Source: Herbaspirillum sp. LeCh32-8 (GTDB taxonomy: Bacteria > Pseudomonadota > Gammaproteobacteria > Burkholderiales > Burkholderiaceae_D). From it: a DNA stretch of 64,000 bases. Below are positions 41,352-50,157 of the stretch, in pieces; position 1 is the first letter of the stretch; each line of letters begins with the position of its first letter. The notes below the pieces were generated by a model that ran no database searches, was not told the origin of the DNA, and saw only the letters and a program-made list of their open reading frames with translations. The stretch lies in contig NZ_JAGIPZ010000006.1 in the NCBI RefSeq assembly GCF_017814915.1, positions 243,538-307,537 on the forward strand. Reading direction: 5' to 3'. The translations under genes were made by a program, and so were the position numbers.

Positions 41352-42506
41352 ATGGAACTGACAGAAGCAACCCAAGGTTATCCCCAGGAGCAAGGCTTCT
41401 TCCGCCGCCTGAGCGTGGTGGACTGGATTTACGCGGCCCTGCTGGCGGCCGGCTCGTTGTACGCGTTCGCGCGTTTCGGGCATTTCATGGATTACTACGA
41501 GAAGGCGGTGCTGCTGCTGGCCGCGCCCACCTTCGCCTGGCTGGGCTGGCACTGGAAGCCGGCGCGCCTGCTGATGGCGCTGATCGCGATCTTCTCGCTG
41601 GGCGCCATCGCCATGTACGGCGGCGCGCTGGAGATGGCCGACAAGAAATTCTTCCTCAAGTACATGCTCTCCAGCCAGTCGGCGATCCTGTGGATGAGCG
41701 CGCTGTTCTTCCTCTCCACGCTGTTCTACTGGGGCGGCCTGGCCACCCGCGCCGGCACCGGCACCGCGATCGGTTCGCGGTTGTGCTGGGCGGCGGTGCT
41801 GCTGGGTTTCACCGGCATGATGGTGCGCTGGTACGAGTCCTACCTGATCGGTGCCGACGTCGGCCACATTCCTATTTCCAACCTGTATGAAGTCTTCGTG
41901 CTGTTCTGCATGATCACGGCGCTGTTCTATCTGTACTACGAAGAGCGTTACGCCACCCGTCAGCTGGGTGCCTTCGTGCTGACAGTGATCTCGGCGGCGG
42001 TCGGCTTCCTGATGTGGTATACCGTCTCGCGGGATGCGGCCGAAATCCAGCCGCTGGTGCCTGCGCTGCAAAGCTGGTGGATGAAGATCCACGTGCCGGC
42101 CAATTTCATCGGCTACGGCACCTTCGCGCTGGCGGCGATGGTCGCGGTGGCTTACCTGCTCAAGGAAAAGGGCATCATGGACGACCGCCTGCCTTCGCTG
42201 GAAGTGCTGGACGACGTGATGTACAAGGCGATCGCCGTGGGCTTCGCCTTCTTCACCATTGCCACCATCCTGGGCGCCCTGTGGGCGGCCGAAGCCTGGG
42301 GCGGCTACTGGTCGTGGGACCCGAAGGAAACCTGGGCGCTGATCGTCTGGCTCAACTACGCGGCCTGGCTACACATGCGCCTGATGAAGGGCCTGCGCGG
42401 ACAAGTGGCGGCATGGTGGGCGCTGGTCGGCCTGCTGGTGACGACCTTCGCCTTCCTGGGCGTGAACATGTTCCTGTCCGGCCTGCATTCCTACGGCGAA
42501 CTTTGA
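41352..42506 (+). CDS. ccsA: Cytochrome c biogenesis protein CcsA/CcsB (heme exporter-ligase)
   Basis: A 384-residue polytopic membrane protein forming the system II complex with ResB. The tryptophan-rich heme-binding motif WGGYWSWDPKETW is followed by ALIVWLNYAAWLHMR. Conserved histidines lie in membrane segments on each side (MKIHVPANFIGYG, LHSYGEL). Seven to eight membrane segments are visible. Two starts are possible, GTG 41340 and ATG 41352. The ATG has GGAG six bases upstream and is chosen. The gap after resB is 158 bases. Literature names for this protein differ (CcsA or CcsB). Confidence 0.94.
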   Translation: MELTEATQGYPQEQGFFRRLSVVDWIYAALLAAGSLYAFARFGHFMDYYEKAVLLLAAPTFAWLGWHWKPARLLMALIAIFSLGAIAMYGGALEMADKKFFLKYMLSSQSAILWMSALFFLSTLFYWGGLATRAGTGTAIGSRLCWAAVLLGFTGMMVRWYESYLIGADVGHIPISNLYEVFVLFCMITALFYLYYEERYATRQLGAFVLTVISAAVGFLMWYTVSRDAAEIQPLVPALQSWWMKIHVPANFIGYGTFALAAMVAVAYLLKEKGIMDDRLPSLEVLDDVMYKAIAVGFAFFTIATILGALWAAEAWGGYWSWDPKETWALIVWLNYAAWLHMRLMKGLRGQVAAWWALVGLLVTTFAFLGVNMFLSGLHSYGEL

Positions 42507-42563
42507 TAGCGTTTGCTGCTCCCTTATCAGGGCGGCGAGCGCCACTCTGATAAAGGAAAATCA

Positions 42564-43211
42564 ATGAAAGACTCCGGCAACGCGATCGACCTGGTCATCT
42601 TCGATTGCGACGGAACCCTGGTCGACAGCGAAGTCGTGGCGGCCCAGGCCTGGTCCGACTACGTCGCCACCTACGGCGTCGACCTCACCGCGCAACAGGC
42701 GCTGACGCAGTTTCGCGGCGTGAGCATGAACCTGTGCCTGGCGCGCATCGAGGAGCTGCACGGCAAGTCGCTGCCGGCCACCTTCGAAGAAGAGCTGCGC
42801 GCCCTGATGGCGCAGATGCTGGAGCAGCGCCTGCAGCCCATCGCCGGCGCGCTGGAGATGGTGCAGGCGCTGGCCGTTCCGTTCGCGTTGGCTTCCAACG
42901 CACCCCATCACAAGATCGAACTCTGCCTGCGCGTGACCGGGTTGCTGCCGTATTTCGCCGGGCGCATCTACAGCGCCTACGACGTGCAGCGCTGGAAGCC
43001 GGATCCGGCGCTGTTCCTGTTCGCCGCCCAGAGCCTGGGCGTGGATCCCGCCCGCTGCGCGGTGGTGGAAGACAGCCTGCCGGGTGTGCAGGCCGGGCTG
43101 GCCGCCGGCATGAAGGTGATCGCGCTGCAGGAGCACGGCGTGCATCCCGAGCTGCCCGGCGGCGTGCAGGTGATCACCCGCCTGGCCGAACTGCATCCTT
43201 ACCTGGCTTGA
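42564..43211 (+). CDS. HAD-superfamily phosphatase (phosphoglycolate phosphatase/beta-PGM-like)
   Basis: A 215-residue HAD hydrolase of subfamily IA. Motif I is IFDCDGTLVDSE with the nucleophile Asp14 and Asp16. Motif II is ALASNAPH, motif III is the lysine in RWKPDPALF, and motif IV is VVEDSLPGVQAGLAAGMKV. The small cap domain between motifs I and II suggests sugar phosphates or phosphoglycolate, but the substrate cannot be told. TAAAGGAAAATCA precedes the ATG. Confidence 0.9.
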   Translation: MKDSGNAIDLVIFDCDGTLVDSEVVAAQAWSDYVATYGVDLTAQQALTQFRGVSMNLCLARIEELHGKSLPATFEEELRALMAQMLEQRLQPIAGALEMVQALAVPFALASNAPHHKIELCLRVTGLLPYFAGRIYSAYDVQRWKPDPALFLFAAQSLGVDPARCAVVEDSLPGVQAGLAAGMKVIALQEHGVHPELPGGVQVITRLAELHPYLA

Positions 43212-43354
43212 TCGCCAGAGCCGGCTTCCTTCAGGCGTCTCCCGCAGGCGATAAGGTCGTGGTCTCGCGCCGCGCCGAATTTAGGTAAGATCGAAGGCAG
43301 CGCGTCGCTGATCGCGCTGACTCTTCCGCGCCCAGCATCCAGCAAAGATCGAGC

Positions 43355-43945
43355 ATGAATCGCCATATCGACCGCGAACGGCAAATTATTTACTGCGACC
43401 GCAACTACGAAGTGCGCCCGCTGGGCCTGCGCGAGGCGGCGGCGCTGTATGACGCCGTGCACCAGTCGGCGCGCGCCATCAGCGAATGGGAGGCGTGGTG
43501 TTCGCTGGACTATTCCCCGGCTGACGCCAAGCAATTCCTGCAGCGAAGCATCGAGCACTGGAACATGGGCGCGGCCTATGACTTCAACGTTATCGAGCGG
43601 CCCACCGGGCTGGTGGTCGGCTCGGTGGCGATCAACCAGATCAGCCAGCTGAACCAGCTCGCCAACCTTGGTTACTGGGTGCGTGAGGGGCGTACCGGCC
43701 GCGGCATCGCGGTGCTGGCCGCGCGCGCCGCCGCTGCCTTCGCCTTCGGCAAGACCGGCCTGACCCGGCTGGAGATCGTGGCGCAGGCCGGTAATTTGCG
43801 CAGCCAGCGGGTGGCCGAGAAAACCGGCGCTACGCTGGAATGCCTGGCGCGCAACCGACTGGTGTTCCACGGCGAGCCGCGCGACGCGAAGGTGTTTTCA
43901 TTGGTGCCATCCGACCTGGGTTTGTCGGTACCGGCGGCTGCCTGA
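43355..43945 (+). CDS. GNAT-family N-acetyltransferase (RimJ/RimL type)
   Basis: A 196-residue acetyltransferase. It shows the RimL-like pattern YEVRPLGLREAAALYDAVHQS, GLVVGSVAINQIS, and NLGYWVREGRTGRGIAVLAARAAAAFAF with the acetyl-CoA loop RTGRGI, then LEIVAQAGNLRSQRVAEKTGATLE. RimJ/RimL relatives acetylate N termini of proteins or act on small amines; the target is unknown. No operon partner is evident. Confidence 0.88.
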   Translation: MNRHIDRERQIIYCDRNYEVRPLGLREAAALYDAVHQSARAISEWEAWCSLDYSPADAKQFLQRSIEHWNMGAAYDFNVIERPTGLVVGSVAINQISQLNQLANLGYWVREGRTGRGIAVLAARAAAAFAFGKTGLTRLEIVAQAGNLRSQRVAEKTGATLECLARNRLVFHGEPRDAKVFSLVPSDLGLSVPAAA

Positions 43946-44095
43946 GTTTCTTTCCGATTTATTTTTGATAATTCTTCTTAGAAATATCTTCAGGTCTTTC
44001 GTCGCATTTTTGCGCCGCTCGGCCGGTCGGGATACGTTTGGCAACAATTGTTTCGTTTTTATTTTGTTCCGAAAAAGTGCACAAGCGAGAGTAGT

Positions 44096-44111
44096 CTGAC
44101 AGCGCTGTCAG
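44096..44111. promoter_or_regulatory. Perfect 16-bp palindrome, possible operator
   Basis: CTGACAGCGCTGTCAG is a perfect 16-bp inverted repeat in the AT-rich 432-base gap 43946-44377. A TTTTGCGC-AGCA-GCGCAAAA hairpin follows at 44138-44157, and AGCACC...GGTGCT arms lie near 44245-44263. A dimeric regulator could bind the palindrome. The gap is markedly richer in A and T than its surroundings. Confidence 0.4.
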
Positions 44112-44377
44112 CCAGCATCGGCAACGGTTTGCGCCATTTTTGCGCAGCAGCGCAAAATCCTTGCCTCAAAATAAATCGAAAATGGCTGACAAAATACTGA
44201 CTTTTCACGTATTCCAAATCGCGACTTGGGCGTTACATACTTAAAGCACCTGTTAAGGGTGCTGTGTATCTGGAGCAGTTGCCCGGAATCAAGCATGTTT
44301 TGCCGGGACGCTGCCGATTCTCCGAAAAACTCAGGAACGGGGAATTTTGAGCGTCAAGCGACGTAAGAGGAAATACG

Positions 44378-44629
44378 ATGCAAGCTATTCAACGCAACAA
44401 GACCGCCAATAATAATCACGCCGGCCGCGCCGCCCAACAATATGTCATGGGCGGCGAAGCACGCGCTTCGCGCCTGGCCAAGCGCCTCAAGGGCGCGGAC
44501 GCCGCGCCCCAGGACGACTGCAATTCGCGTTACGACAAGATCTCCAAACAGATGGACGACATCGTGGAAGGCGGCTCGCCGCAGCGCTTCAAGCGCCCCA
44601 AGATGGAAAGCGACATCATCGCCCGCTGA
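44378..44629 (+). CDS. Small basic protein of unknown function
   Basis: An 83-residue protein I do not recognise. It is hydrophilic and rich in Lys, Arg, Asn and Gln (MQAIQRNKTANNNHAGRAA, then ASRLAKRLKGADAAPQDD). There is no signal peptide or membrane segment. The end is acidic to basic (MDDIVEGGSPQRFKRPKMESDIIAR). It looks largely disordered. That it is a real gene is supported by AAGAGGAAATACG before the ATG, a long AT-rich upstream region and a strong terminator right after the stop. Its codon use resembles its neighbours. A nucleic-acid-binding or stress role is possible but only a guess. Confidence 0.7.
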   Translation: MQAIQRNKTANNNHAGRAAQQYVMGGEARASRLAKRLKGADAAPQDDCNSRYDKISKQMDDIVEGGSPQRFKRPKMESDIIAR

Positions 44630-44636
44630 AACAACA

Positions 44637-44673
44637 ATGCCGCCGTATCCCTCGCAGGATACGGCGGCATTTT
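44637..44673. terminator. Terminator between the small-protein gene and gpsA
   Basis: A perfect 14-bp stem ATGCCGCCGTATCC/GGATACGGCGGCAT with a 6-base loop, then TTT on the plus side. It lies between two convergent genes and can serve both. Confidence 0.85.
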
Positions 44674-44744
44674 CATCTGCGGACCTCAGGTTCCTGACGC
44701 CGGCGCTGCATTGCAGATGGCCGATGTCTGCGCAGAGCCGGGTT

Positions 44745-45758
44745 TCAGATCGTCTCTTCGCGTGGGTCCCGCGACAGCAGCCGGGACACCATCTCCTTGA
44801 CCGACACGCCGTCGAACAAGGCCGCCGCCACCGCATCGGTGATCGGCATGTCGATACCCTTTTCCTGCGCCAGTTCGCGTACCGCCTTGGCGCAGCGTAC
44901 CCCTTCCGCCACGTGGCCCAGCTCGGCCACGATGTCTTCCAGTTTCTTGTTCTGAGCCAGTCCCAGGCCCACGCGCCGGTTGCGCGAGAGGTCGCCGGTG
45001 CAGGTCAGGATCAGGTCGCCCACGCCCGAGAGACCCATGAAGGTCTCGGGACGACCGCCCAGCGCCACGCCCAGCCGGGTGATCTCGGCCAGGCCACGGG
45101 TGATCAGCGCGGCGCGTGCGTTCAGGCCCAGCTGCAGGCCGTCGGCCACGCCGGTGGCGATGGCAAGGATGTTCTTGACGGCGCCGCCGATCTCCACGCC
45201 GATCAGGTCGTCGCTGGAGTAGATCCGGATATTGTTGCCGTGGACCGCCTGCACCACGCGCTCGCACAGGGCTGCGTCGGCGCCGGCGATGGTCAGCGCG
45301 CAGGGCAGGCCGCGCGCCACCTCCTGCGCGAACGAGGGGCCCGACAGCACGCCGGCCGGCACGCCCGCGCCCAGCACCTGCTGCACCACCTGGTGCGGCA
45401 ACAGGCGGGAGCCTTCTTCCAGCCCTTTGCACAGCCATACCAGGTTGGGGATGGGGTGGGCCTTGAGGTGGCCGGCCAAATCGCGCAGGCCGGATACCGA
45501 GGACGCCGCGATCAGCAGCGAATCGGCGGAATCTGCGGGATCGGCGCAGACATGGCGCACCGCCGCCTCAAAGTCGGACGTGACCTGCAGTTCGGCCGGC
45601 AGCGGGAAGCCCGGCAGGTAAAGCTGGTTCTCGCGTTGCAGGGAGGCCTCTTGCATGGCCTGGGCATTGCGTCCCCACAGCACGACCTCGTGCTTGCGCG
45701 CCAGCGGAATGGCCAGGGCGGTGCCCCAAGCTCCGGCGCCGAGGATGGTGATTTTCAT
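44745..45758 (-). CDS. gpsA: Glycerol-3-phosphate dehydrogenase [NAD(P)+]
   Basis: A 337-residue enzyme that reduces dihydroxyacetone phosphate to sn-glycerol 3-phosphate for phospholipid synthesis. The Rossmann start is [20 protein letters not shown]. The active-site stretches are [32 protein letters not shown], and [23 protein letters not shown] with the catalytic lysine in GAVKN, followed by [18 protein letters not shown] and the [18 protein letters not shown] loop. It lies at the end of the minus-strand group rhodanese, grxC, secB, SH3 protein, gpsA. Confidence 0.97.
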   Translation of the reverse strand: MKITILGAGAWGTALAIPLARKHEVVLWGRNAQAMQEASLQRENQLYLPGFPLPAELQVTSDFEAAVRHVCADPADSADSLLIAASSVSGLRDLAGHLKAHPIPNLVWLCKGLEEGSRLLPHQVVQQVLGAGVPAGVLSGPSFAQEVARGLPCALTIAGADAALCERVVQAVHGNNIRIYSSDDLIGVEIGGAVKNILAIATGVADGLQLGLNARAALITRGLAEITRLGVALGGRPETFMGLSGVGDLILTCTGDLSRNRRVGLGLAQNKKLEDIVAELGHVAEGVRCAKAVRELAQEKGIDMPITDAVAAALFDGVSVKEMVSRLLSRDPREETI

Positions 45759-45814
45759 TGAATGGCGTCGATCGCGGTATTGGAATTGGAGGTGCGTCGG
45801 CTCAATGCCGGGGC

Positions 45815-46264
45815 TCAGTCGCCCCAGACGTCGCCGACCTTGGCGTAGCCGGTCTGGCCGTCGCGGTGACGGACCTTGACCCAGCCGTTGTTCGGGCTTT
45901 CCAGCATTTCCAGCAGCACGTTCTTGTCGGCAGAGAAGACCAGCGGGCTGTTTTCATCGGCGCCGTTGAAGATGCGGGCATTGGCGGCCGAGACCACCAG
46001 CATGCGCTTGGGCGTGAGCGACTTGGACTGCAGCCAGGACAGCGTGCCGGCAGCATCGCGCACCTTGCTCCACTCGCCGTAGGTCAGCACCACTTCGACC
46101 GGCATGCCGCGCGGGGCGACGTAGACGCGACGGCCCTTTTCGGAGGGGGCGTCATACATGATCGCAGGCGAGGCGCCGACCGACTTGAAGTCGAGGGCCA
46201 GGGCTTCTTTGGCGGTGAAGGCGCACAACAGGGTTGCGGAAAGGATCAGGGGCAGGCGTTTCAT
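45815..46264 (-). CDS. Exported SH3-domain protein
   Basis: A 149-residue protein with a signal peptide ([18 protein letters not shown], ending ALA) and two bacterial SH3-like segments: [43 protein letters not shown] and then [54 protein letters not shown]. Such domains often bind the cell wall. GGAG lies eight bases before the ATG at 46264. The same neighbourhood between secB and gpsA is seen in related genomes. Function unknown. Confidence 0.88.
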   Translation of the reverse strand: MKRLPLILSATLLCAFTAKEALALDFKSVGASPAIMYDAPSEKGRRVYVAPRGMPVEVVLTYGEWSKVRDAAGTLSWLQSKSLTPKRMLVVSAANARIFNGADENSPLVFSADKNVLLEMLESPNNGWVKVRHRDGQTGYAKVGDVWGD

Positions 46265-46339
46265 TGTTGATGTCTCCGCAGCAGGGGAGGCGCGGCGGCA
46301 TACCGGGATGCGGGATGCCGCCGCGATAGATCCGTGCGC

Positions 46340-46376
46340 GGGAGGCGGGCCGTTCATCATGAGCGGCCCGCCTCCC
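46340..46376. other. Strong GC hairpin between secB and the SH3-protein gene
   Basis: A perfect 13-bp stem GGGAGGCGGGCCG/CGGCCCGCCTCCC with an 11-base loop starts 17 bases after the secB stop. Neither strand has a T tract, so it may protect the 3' end of secB mRNA rather than end transcription. Confidence 0.55.
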
Positions 46377-46393
46377 GGCAGGCATACCGGCGA

Positions 46394-46888
46394 TCAGTTG
46401 ACCGCGGTCGAGCCGTTGTTGACCAGGGTTGCGCCCTGTTGTTCGGCCAGCGCCTGCAGGCGTTGCTGGTAGAACACTTCGAAGTTGATCTCGGCCAGGT
46501 GCACCGGCGGGAAACCGGCGCGGGTGATGGCGTCGGCGATGTTGGCGCGCAGGTACGGGTAGATGATGTTGGGGCAGCCGATGCCCAGCAGCGGGTCCAG
46601 CTGTTCGGCCGGCACGTTGCGGATTTCGAAGATGCCGGCTTGCTTGCCCTCGACCAGGAAGGCGGTCTTGTCCTTGACCTTGGCGGTCACGGTGATGGTC
46701 ACGGTCGACTCGAACACGCCTTCCGCCAGCGCTTCGGCGCCGACGTCCACCGACACTTCGATGGCGGGCGCTTCCTGCTCCAGGAAGATGGCCGGCGAAT
46801 TCGGTTGTTCCAACGACAGGTCCTTCAGGTAGACGCGCTGGATCTGGAAAACGGGTTGCTGTTCAGCTTGTTGGTTCTGTTCCGACAT
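46394..46888 (-). CDS. secB: Protein-export chaperone SecB
   Basis: A 164-residue tetrameric chaperone that holds preproteins for SecA. It shows [48 protein letters not shown] and the signature [39 protein letters not shown]. The C-terminal tail [12 protein letters not shown] is typical. It lies downstream of grxC with a 154-base gap that contains a palindromic element. Confidence 0.97.
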   Translation of the reverse strand: MSEQNQQAEQQPVFQIQRVYLKDLSLEQPNSPAIFLEQEAPAIEVSVDVGAEALAEGVFESTVTITVTAKVKDKTAFLVEGKQAGIFEIRNVPAEQLDPLLGIGCPNIIYPYLRANIADAITRAGFPPVHLAEINFEVFYQQRLQALAEQQGATLVNNGSTAVN

Positions 46889-46916
46889 GGATCTCTTTCA
46901 GGTTCGGTTGATATCG

Positions 46917-47018
46917 AAAGGATGTCGCGACATTACCGTGGCGTTGTTGCGGCTCCTGGCCGTACAACCGTACTGTCTTCGCGCCGCGCCTGGCCTCGCC
47001 AATGTCGCGACATCCTTT
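46917..47018. repeat. Palindromic intergenic element with 18-bp inverted ends
   Basis: AAAGGATGTCGCGACATT (46917-46934) and its exact reverse complement (47001-47018) bound a 102-base segment between grxC and secB. Each end contains the 10-base palindrome TGTCGCGACA. The inside (46941-46993) is similar in layout to the core of the 37334-37601 element: GCGTTG, a GCCGTA...ACCG...TAC segment, then GCCGCGCCT. No coding capacity. It could be a REP/BIME-type repeat or a short MITE. Confidence 0.6.
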
Positions 47019-47042
47019 GCGTTTAAAGCTGCTGCGCTGGCG

Positions 47043-47303
47043 TCAGGCTTGCAGCAGCGGGTCCAGCTTGCCGGCGCGGTCCAGCGCGCTCAGATCGTCA
47101 AAGCCGCCGACATGGGTGTCGCCGATATAGATCTGGGGCACGGTGCGGCGGCCGGTTTTTTGCATCATCAGCTCGCGCTGTTGAGGTTCGAGGTCAACGC
47201 GGATCTTCTCGATCTGCGTCACGCCCTTGCTGGCGAGCAGGCGCTCGGCCATCGTGCAGTACGGGCACACGCCGGTGCAGTACATCGTGATCGTGGCGCT
47301 CAT
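47043..47303 (-). CDS. grxC: Glutaredoxin 3
   Basis: An 86-residue glutaredoxin that reduces disulfides and glutathione adducts with glutathione. It shows ITMYCTGVCPYCTMAERLL with the CPYC active site and the TVPQIYIGDTHVGGFDDL glutathione-binding block. The start overlaps the rhodanese stop by four bases, so the two are translationally coupled. Confidence 0.96.
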   Translation of the reverse strand: MSATITMYCTGVCPYCTMAERLLASKGVTQIEKIRVDLEPQQRELMMQKTGRRTVPQIYIGDTHVGGFDDLSALDRAGKLDPLLQA

Positions 47304-47713
47304 TTCGCATCCTTGGTGGTCAGCGGCAAGCCCTGGCCTTGCCAGGCGGCGATGCCGCCATTCAAGCCGTAGACTTCGGTGAAGCCGGCCTTCTTCAGGG
47401 TAGCTTCGGCGCGGTTGGCCTGGGTGCCGTTCTGGCAGACCACGATCACCGGGCGGCCTTTGAGCTTGTCCAGCTCGGAGATGCGTTGCGGCAACTCCTT
47501 CAACGGGATGTTGCGGGCGTCGCGCAGGTGGCCGGCGGCGAATTGTTCGGTGTCGCGCACGTCCAGCACCAGAGTTTTGCCCTGGTTGAGCATCTGCGTG
47601 GCCTGCAGCATGCTCAGTTTATTGCCGCGCTGCTGGATGTAAGGAACCAGCAGGGCGCCGCCCGAGACCAAGGCCAGAGCGATCAGGAAAATATTGTCGA
47701 TGATGAATTTCAC
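47300..47713 (-). CDS. Membrane-anchored rhodanese-like protein
   Basis: A 137-residue protein. An N-terminal membrane anchor (IDNIFLIALALVSGGALLVPYI, about 5-26) is followed by one rhodanese domain with LVLDVRDTEQFAAGHLRDARNIPL and the active-site loop VCQNGTQANRA, with catalytic Cys in VVVCQNG. It resembles the YibN type found before grxC and secB. It may carry sulfur or act as a thiol relay. Exact substrate unknown. Confidence 0.92.
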   Translation of the reverse strand: MKFIIDNIFLIALALVSGGALLVPYIQQRGNKLSMLQATQMLNQGKTLVLDVRDTEQFAAGHLRDARNIPLKELPQRISELDKLKGRPVIVVCQNGTQANRAEATLKKAGFTEVYGLNGGIAAWQGQGLPLTTKDAK

Positions 47714-47872
47714 GGCTATCCAATGAGTTTACTGAATCCCGGCATTATAAAATAGAAGCATTCGCGATTCTTATTATTGCAATCGCAAGCCCCACAAGGG
47801 CCTGGAAGCCGCCGCGGCCAAGCGCCCGCGCCTTTCTCGCACAGGTTTATCCATCATCAGAAAAGTCCCACT

Positions 47873-48619
47873 ATGTACAAGATCGTATTCATGCGCCACG
47901 GCGAATCGACCTGGAACCTGGCCAACCGCTTTACCGGTTGGGTCGACGTCGACCTGACCGAAAAGGGCGTGGCCGAAGCGCGCCAGGCCGGCAAGTTGTT
48001 GAAGGAAGCCGGCTTCCAGTTCGACCTGGCTTACACCTCGGTGTTGAAGCGCGCCATCCGCACCCTGTGGACCACGCTGGACGAGATGGACCAGATGTAC
48101 ATCCCGGTGAAGAACGACTGGCGCCTGAACGAGCGCCACTACGGCGCCCTGCAGGGCCTGAACAAGGCCGAGACCGCCGCCCAGTACGGCGATGAGCAGG
48201 TGCTGGTCTGGCGCCGCAGCTACGACACCCCGCCCAACCCGCTGCCGCTGGGCGATGAGCGCGACGCCTTCGGCGACGCCCGTTACGCGGGCCTGTCGCG
48301 CGAGCAGGTGCCGCTGACCGAATGCCTGAAGGACACCGTGGCCCGCGTGCTGCCGGCCTGGAACGACTCCATCGCCCCGGCCATCCGCGCCGGCAAGCAA
48401 ATCATCGTCTCGGCCCACGGCAACAGCCTGCGCGCCCTGATCAAGTACCTGGACGGCATCAGCGACAACGACATCGTCGGCCTGAACATCCCCAACGGCC
48501 AGCCGCTGGTGTATGAGCTGGACGCCGACCTGAAGCCGATCAAGAGCTACTACTTGGGCGACCAGTCCGCCATCGAGGCGGCCTTGAAGGCCGTGGCCAA
48601 CCAAGGGAAGTCGAAATAA
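47873..48619 (+). CDS. gpmA: 2,3-bisphosphoglycerate-dependent phosphoglycerate mutase
   Basis: A 248-residue glycolytic mutase interconverting 3- and 2-phosphoglycerate. The phospho-histidine motif is [10 protein letters not shown] with His9. [14 protein letters not shown] follows, and the second catalytic histidine is His182 in [15 protein letters not shown]. Length matches dPGM. The ATG begins the family sequence [10 protein letters not shown]; upstream in-frame codons lie in the divergent gap to the rhodanese gene and have no support. envC and ctpA follow, an order known from other proteobacteria. Confidence 0.97.
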   Translation: MYKIVFMRHGESTWNLANRFTGWVDVDLTEKGVAEARQAGKLLKEAGFQFDLAYTSVLKRAIRTLWTTLDEMDQMYIPVKNDWRLNERHYGALQGLNKAETAAQYGDEQVLVWRRSYDTPPNPLPLGDERDAFGDARYAGLSREQVPLTECLKDTVARVLPAWNDSIAPAIRAGKQIIVSAHGNSLRALIKYLDGISDNDIVGLNIPNGQPLVYELDADLKPIKSYYLGDQSAIEAALKAVANQGKSK

Positions 48620-48672
48620 AACTGCACTTCTTCAGCACGGCGCTCGCCGCGGCCATCCCGGCTGCGGCGTCC

Positions 48673-50154
48673 ATGGCGCCCTCTTCAGGCGAATGCGAAC
48701 GGCTTGCGCGCACCGGATCCCGGTTTGGCGCGCGGGGCGGGTGTATTCGCCTGTCCGCATTGGGTGCGCCGCTGCTGCTGGCGCTGGCGCTCGTGGGTGC
48801 CGGTTGGCCGACCCTGTCGCAGGCCCAGGCCATCACCGAGCGCGCCAAGCAGAAGCAGGCCGCGGAGAAGGAGCGCGCCGACCTGCAGCAGCGCCTCTCC
48901 AGCCTCAAGCGCGACATCGACCAGACCGAGACCGCCAAGGACAATGCCGCCGATGCGCTGGCCGCGTCCGAGCAGGCCATTTCCAAGGCCAATCGCTCGT
49001 TGCGCGACCTGACGCAGGAGCAGCAGGAGACCGAAAGCCGGCTGGCGCAGCTGGTCAAGCAGTTGAATGAGCTGACCGTGCTGGTCAACGCACAGCAGGC
49101 GCAGCTATCCAAGCTGATGCGCGAGCAGTACGTGGCCGGCAACGAGGATCGCATCAAGCTGCTGCTATCGGGCGACAACCCCAATCGCATCAACCGCGAG
49201 CTGCAATACATGGGTTATGTCTCGCAGGCTCAGGCCAAGCTGATTGAGACCCTGCGCGCCAACCAGCAGGCGATCCGCGCCAACAAGGCCGACACCCAGA
49301 ACGCCAAATTCGAGCTGGAAGAGATCGCGCAGGAAGAAATCGAACAGAAAAAGGTGCTGGAGAAGGAAAAGGCGCGGCGTTCGACGCTGCTGTCCCAGCT
49401 CTCCACCAAGCTGACCGCGCAGCGCAAGGAAGTCGGCCGCATCGAGCAGGACCAGCAGCGCCTGTCGGCCCTGGTCGACAAGTTGGCGCAGATCATCGAG
49501 CAGCAGAAAAAGGCTGAAGCCGAGGCGCGCGAGAAACGTCGTCAGGAACAATTGGCCAAAGCGAAGGCCGAACGCGAGAAGCGTCTGGCTGAACAGCGCG
49601 CCAAGGCGGCCGCGCGTGCGGCCGAAGCGGCCAAGGCCGGCAAGCCGGCGCCGAAGATGCCGGACCCGGCCGACGCCATCGACGACGACGAACCGCCTAA
49701 GAGCGCCTCGCTGGGCCGCAACGATACGCTGCCGGAACCGACGGACAACTTCGGCAAGCCCTTTGCCAGCCTGCGCGGTCAGCTGCGCCTGCCGGTCAAG
49801 GGCGATCTGACGTCGAAATTCGGCAGCCGTCACGGCGACGGGCCGACTTCACGCGGCCTGTTCATCCGCGCGTCGGAAGGTTCGGAAGTGCGTGCGGTGG
49901 CGGCTGGACGGGTGGTGTTTGCGGATTGGCTGCGTGGTTTCGGCAATCTCATCATCGTCGACCACGGCAGCCAGTACATGACCATCTACGGCAACAACCA
50001 GTCGGTGTTGAAACGCGCCGGCGACGTGGTCAAGGCGGGCGAAGCCATCGCCACTGCGGGCAACAGCGGCGGTAACGAGCAATCGGGTTTATACTTTGAA
50101 ATGCGGCATCAGGGCCGCGCATTCGACCCACAGGGGTGGGTAACTACTAGGTGA
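48673..50154 (+). CDS. envC: Murein hydrolase activator EnvC-like protein
   Basis: A 493-residue exported protein. A signal segment near residues 30-52 (LSALGAPLLLALALVGAGW, ending QAQA) is followed by long coiled coils (about 55-320) and a C-terminal LytM/M23 domain (about 375-493). The LytM metal ligands are missing: where active enzymes have HxxxD and HxH, this has TSRGLFIRA and SGLYFEMR. The sequence ADWLRGFGNLIIVDHGSQYMTIYGNNQ is typical of EnvC, which activates amidases for daughter-cell separation instead of cutting peptidoglycan itself. The ATG at 48673 is the longest start and has no good ribosome-binding site, so the real start may be somewhat downstream. Confidence 0.92.
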   Translation: MAPSSGECERLARTGSRFGARGGCIRLSALGAPLLLALALVGAGWPTLSQAQAITERAKQKQAAEKERADLQQRLSSLKRDIDQTETAKDNAADALAASEQAISKANRSLRDLTQEQQETESRLAQLVKQLNELTVLVNAQQAQLSKLMREQYVAGNEDRIKLLLSGDNPNRINRELQYMGYVSQAQAKLIETLRANQQAIRANKADTQNAKFELEEIAQEEIEQKKVLEKEKARRSTLLSQLSTKLTAQRKEVGRIEQDQQRLSALVDKLAQIIEQQKKAEAEAREKRRQEQLAKAKAEREKRLAEQRAKAAARAAEAAKAGKPAPKMPDPADAIDDDEPPKSASLGRNDTLPEPTDNFGKPFASLRGQLRLPVKGDLTSKFGSRHGDGPTSRGLFIRASEGSEVRAVAAGRVVFADWLRGFGNLIIVDHGSQYMTIYGNNQSVLKRAGDVVKAGEAIATAGNSGGNEQSGLYFEMRHQGRAFDPQGWVTTR

Positions 50155-50157
50155 CAC

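Noticed and set aside
48673..50154. Active LytM endopeptidase
   Set aside because: The HxxxD and HxH metal ligands are absent, so it is classed as an EnvC-type activator.
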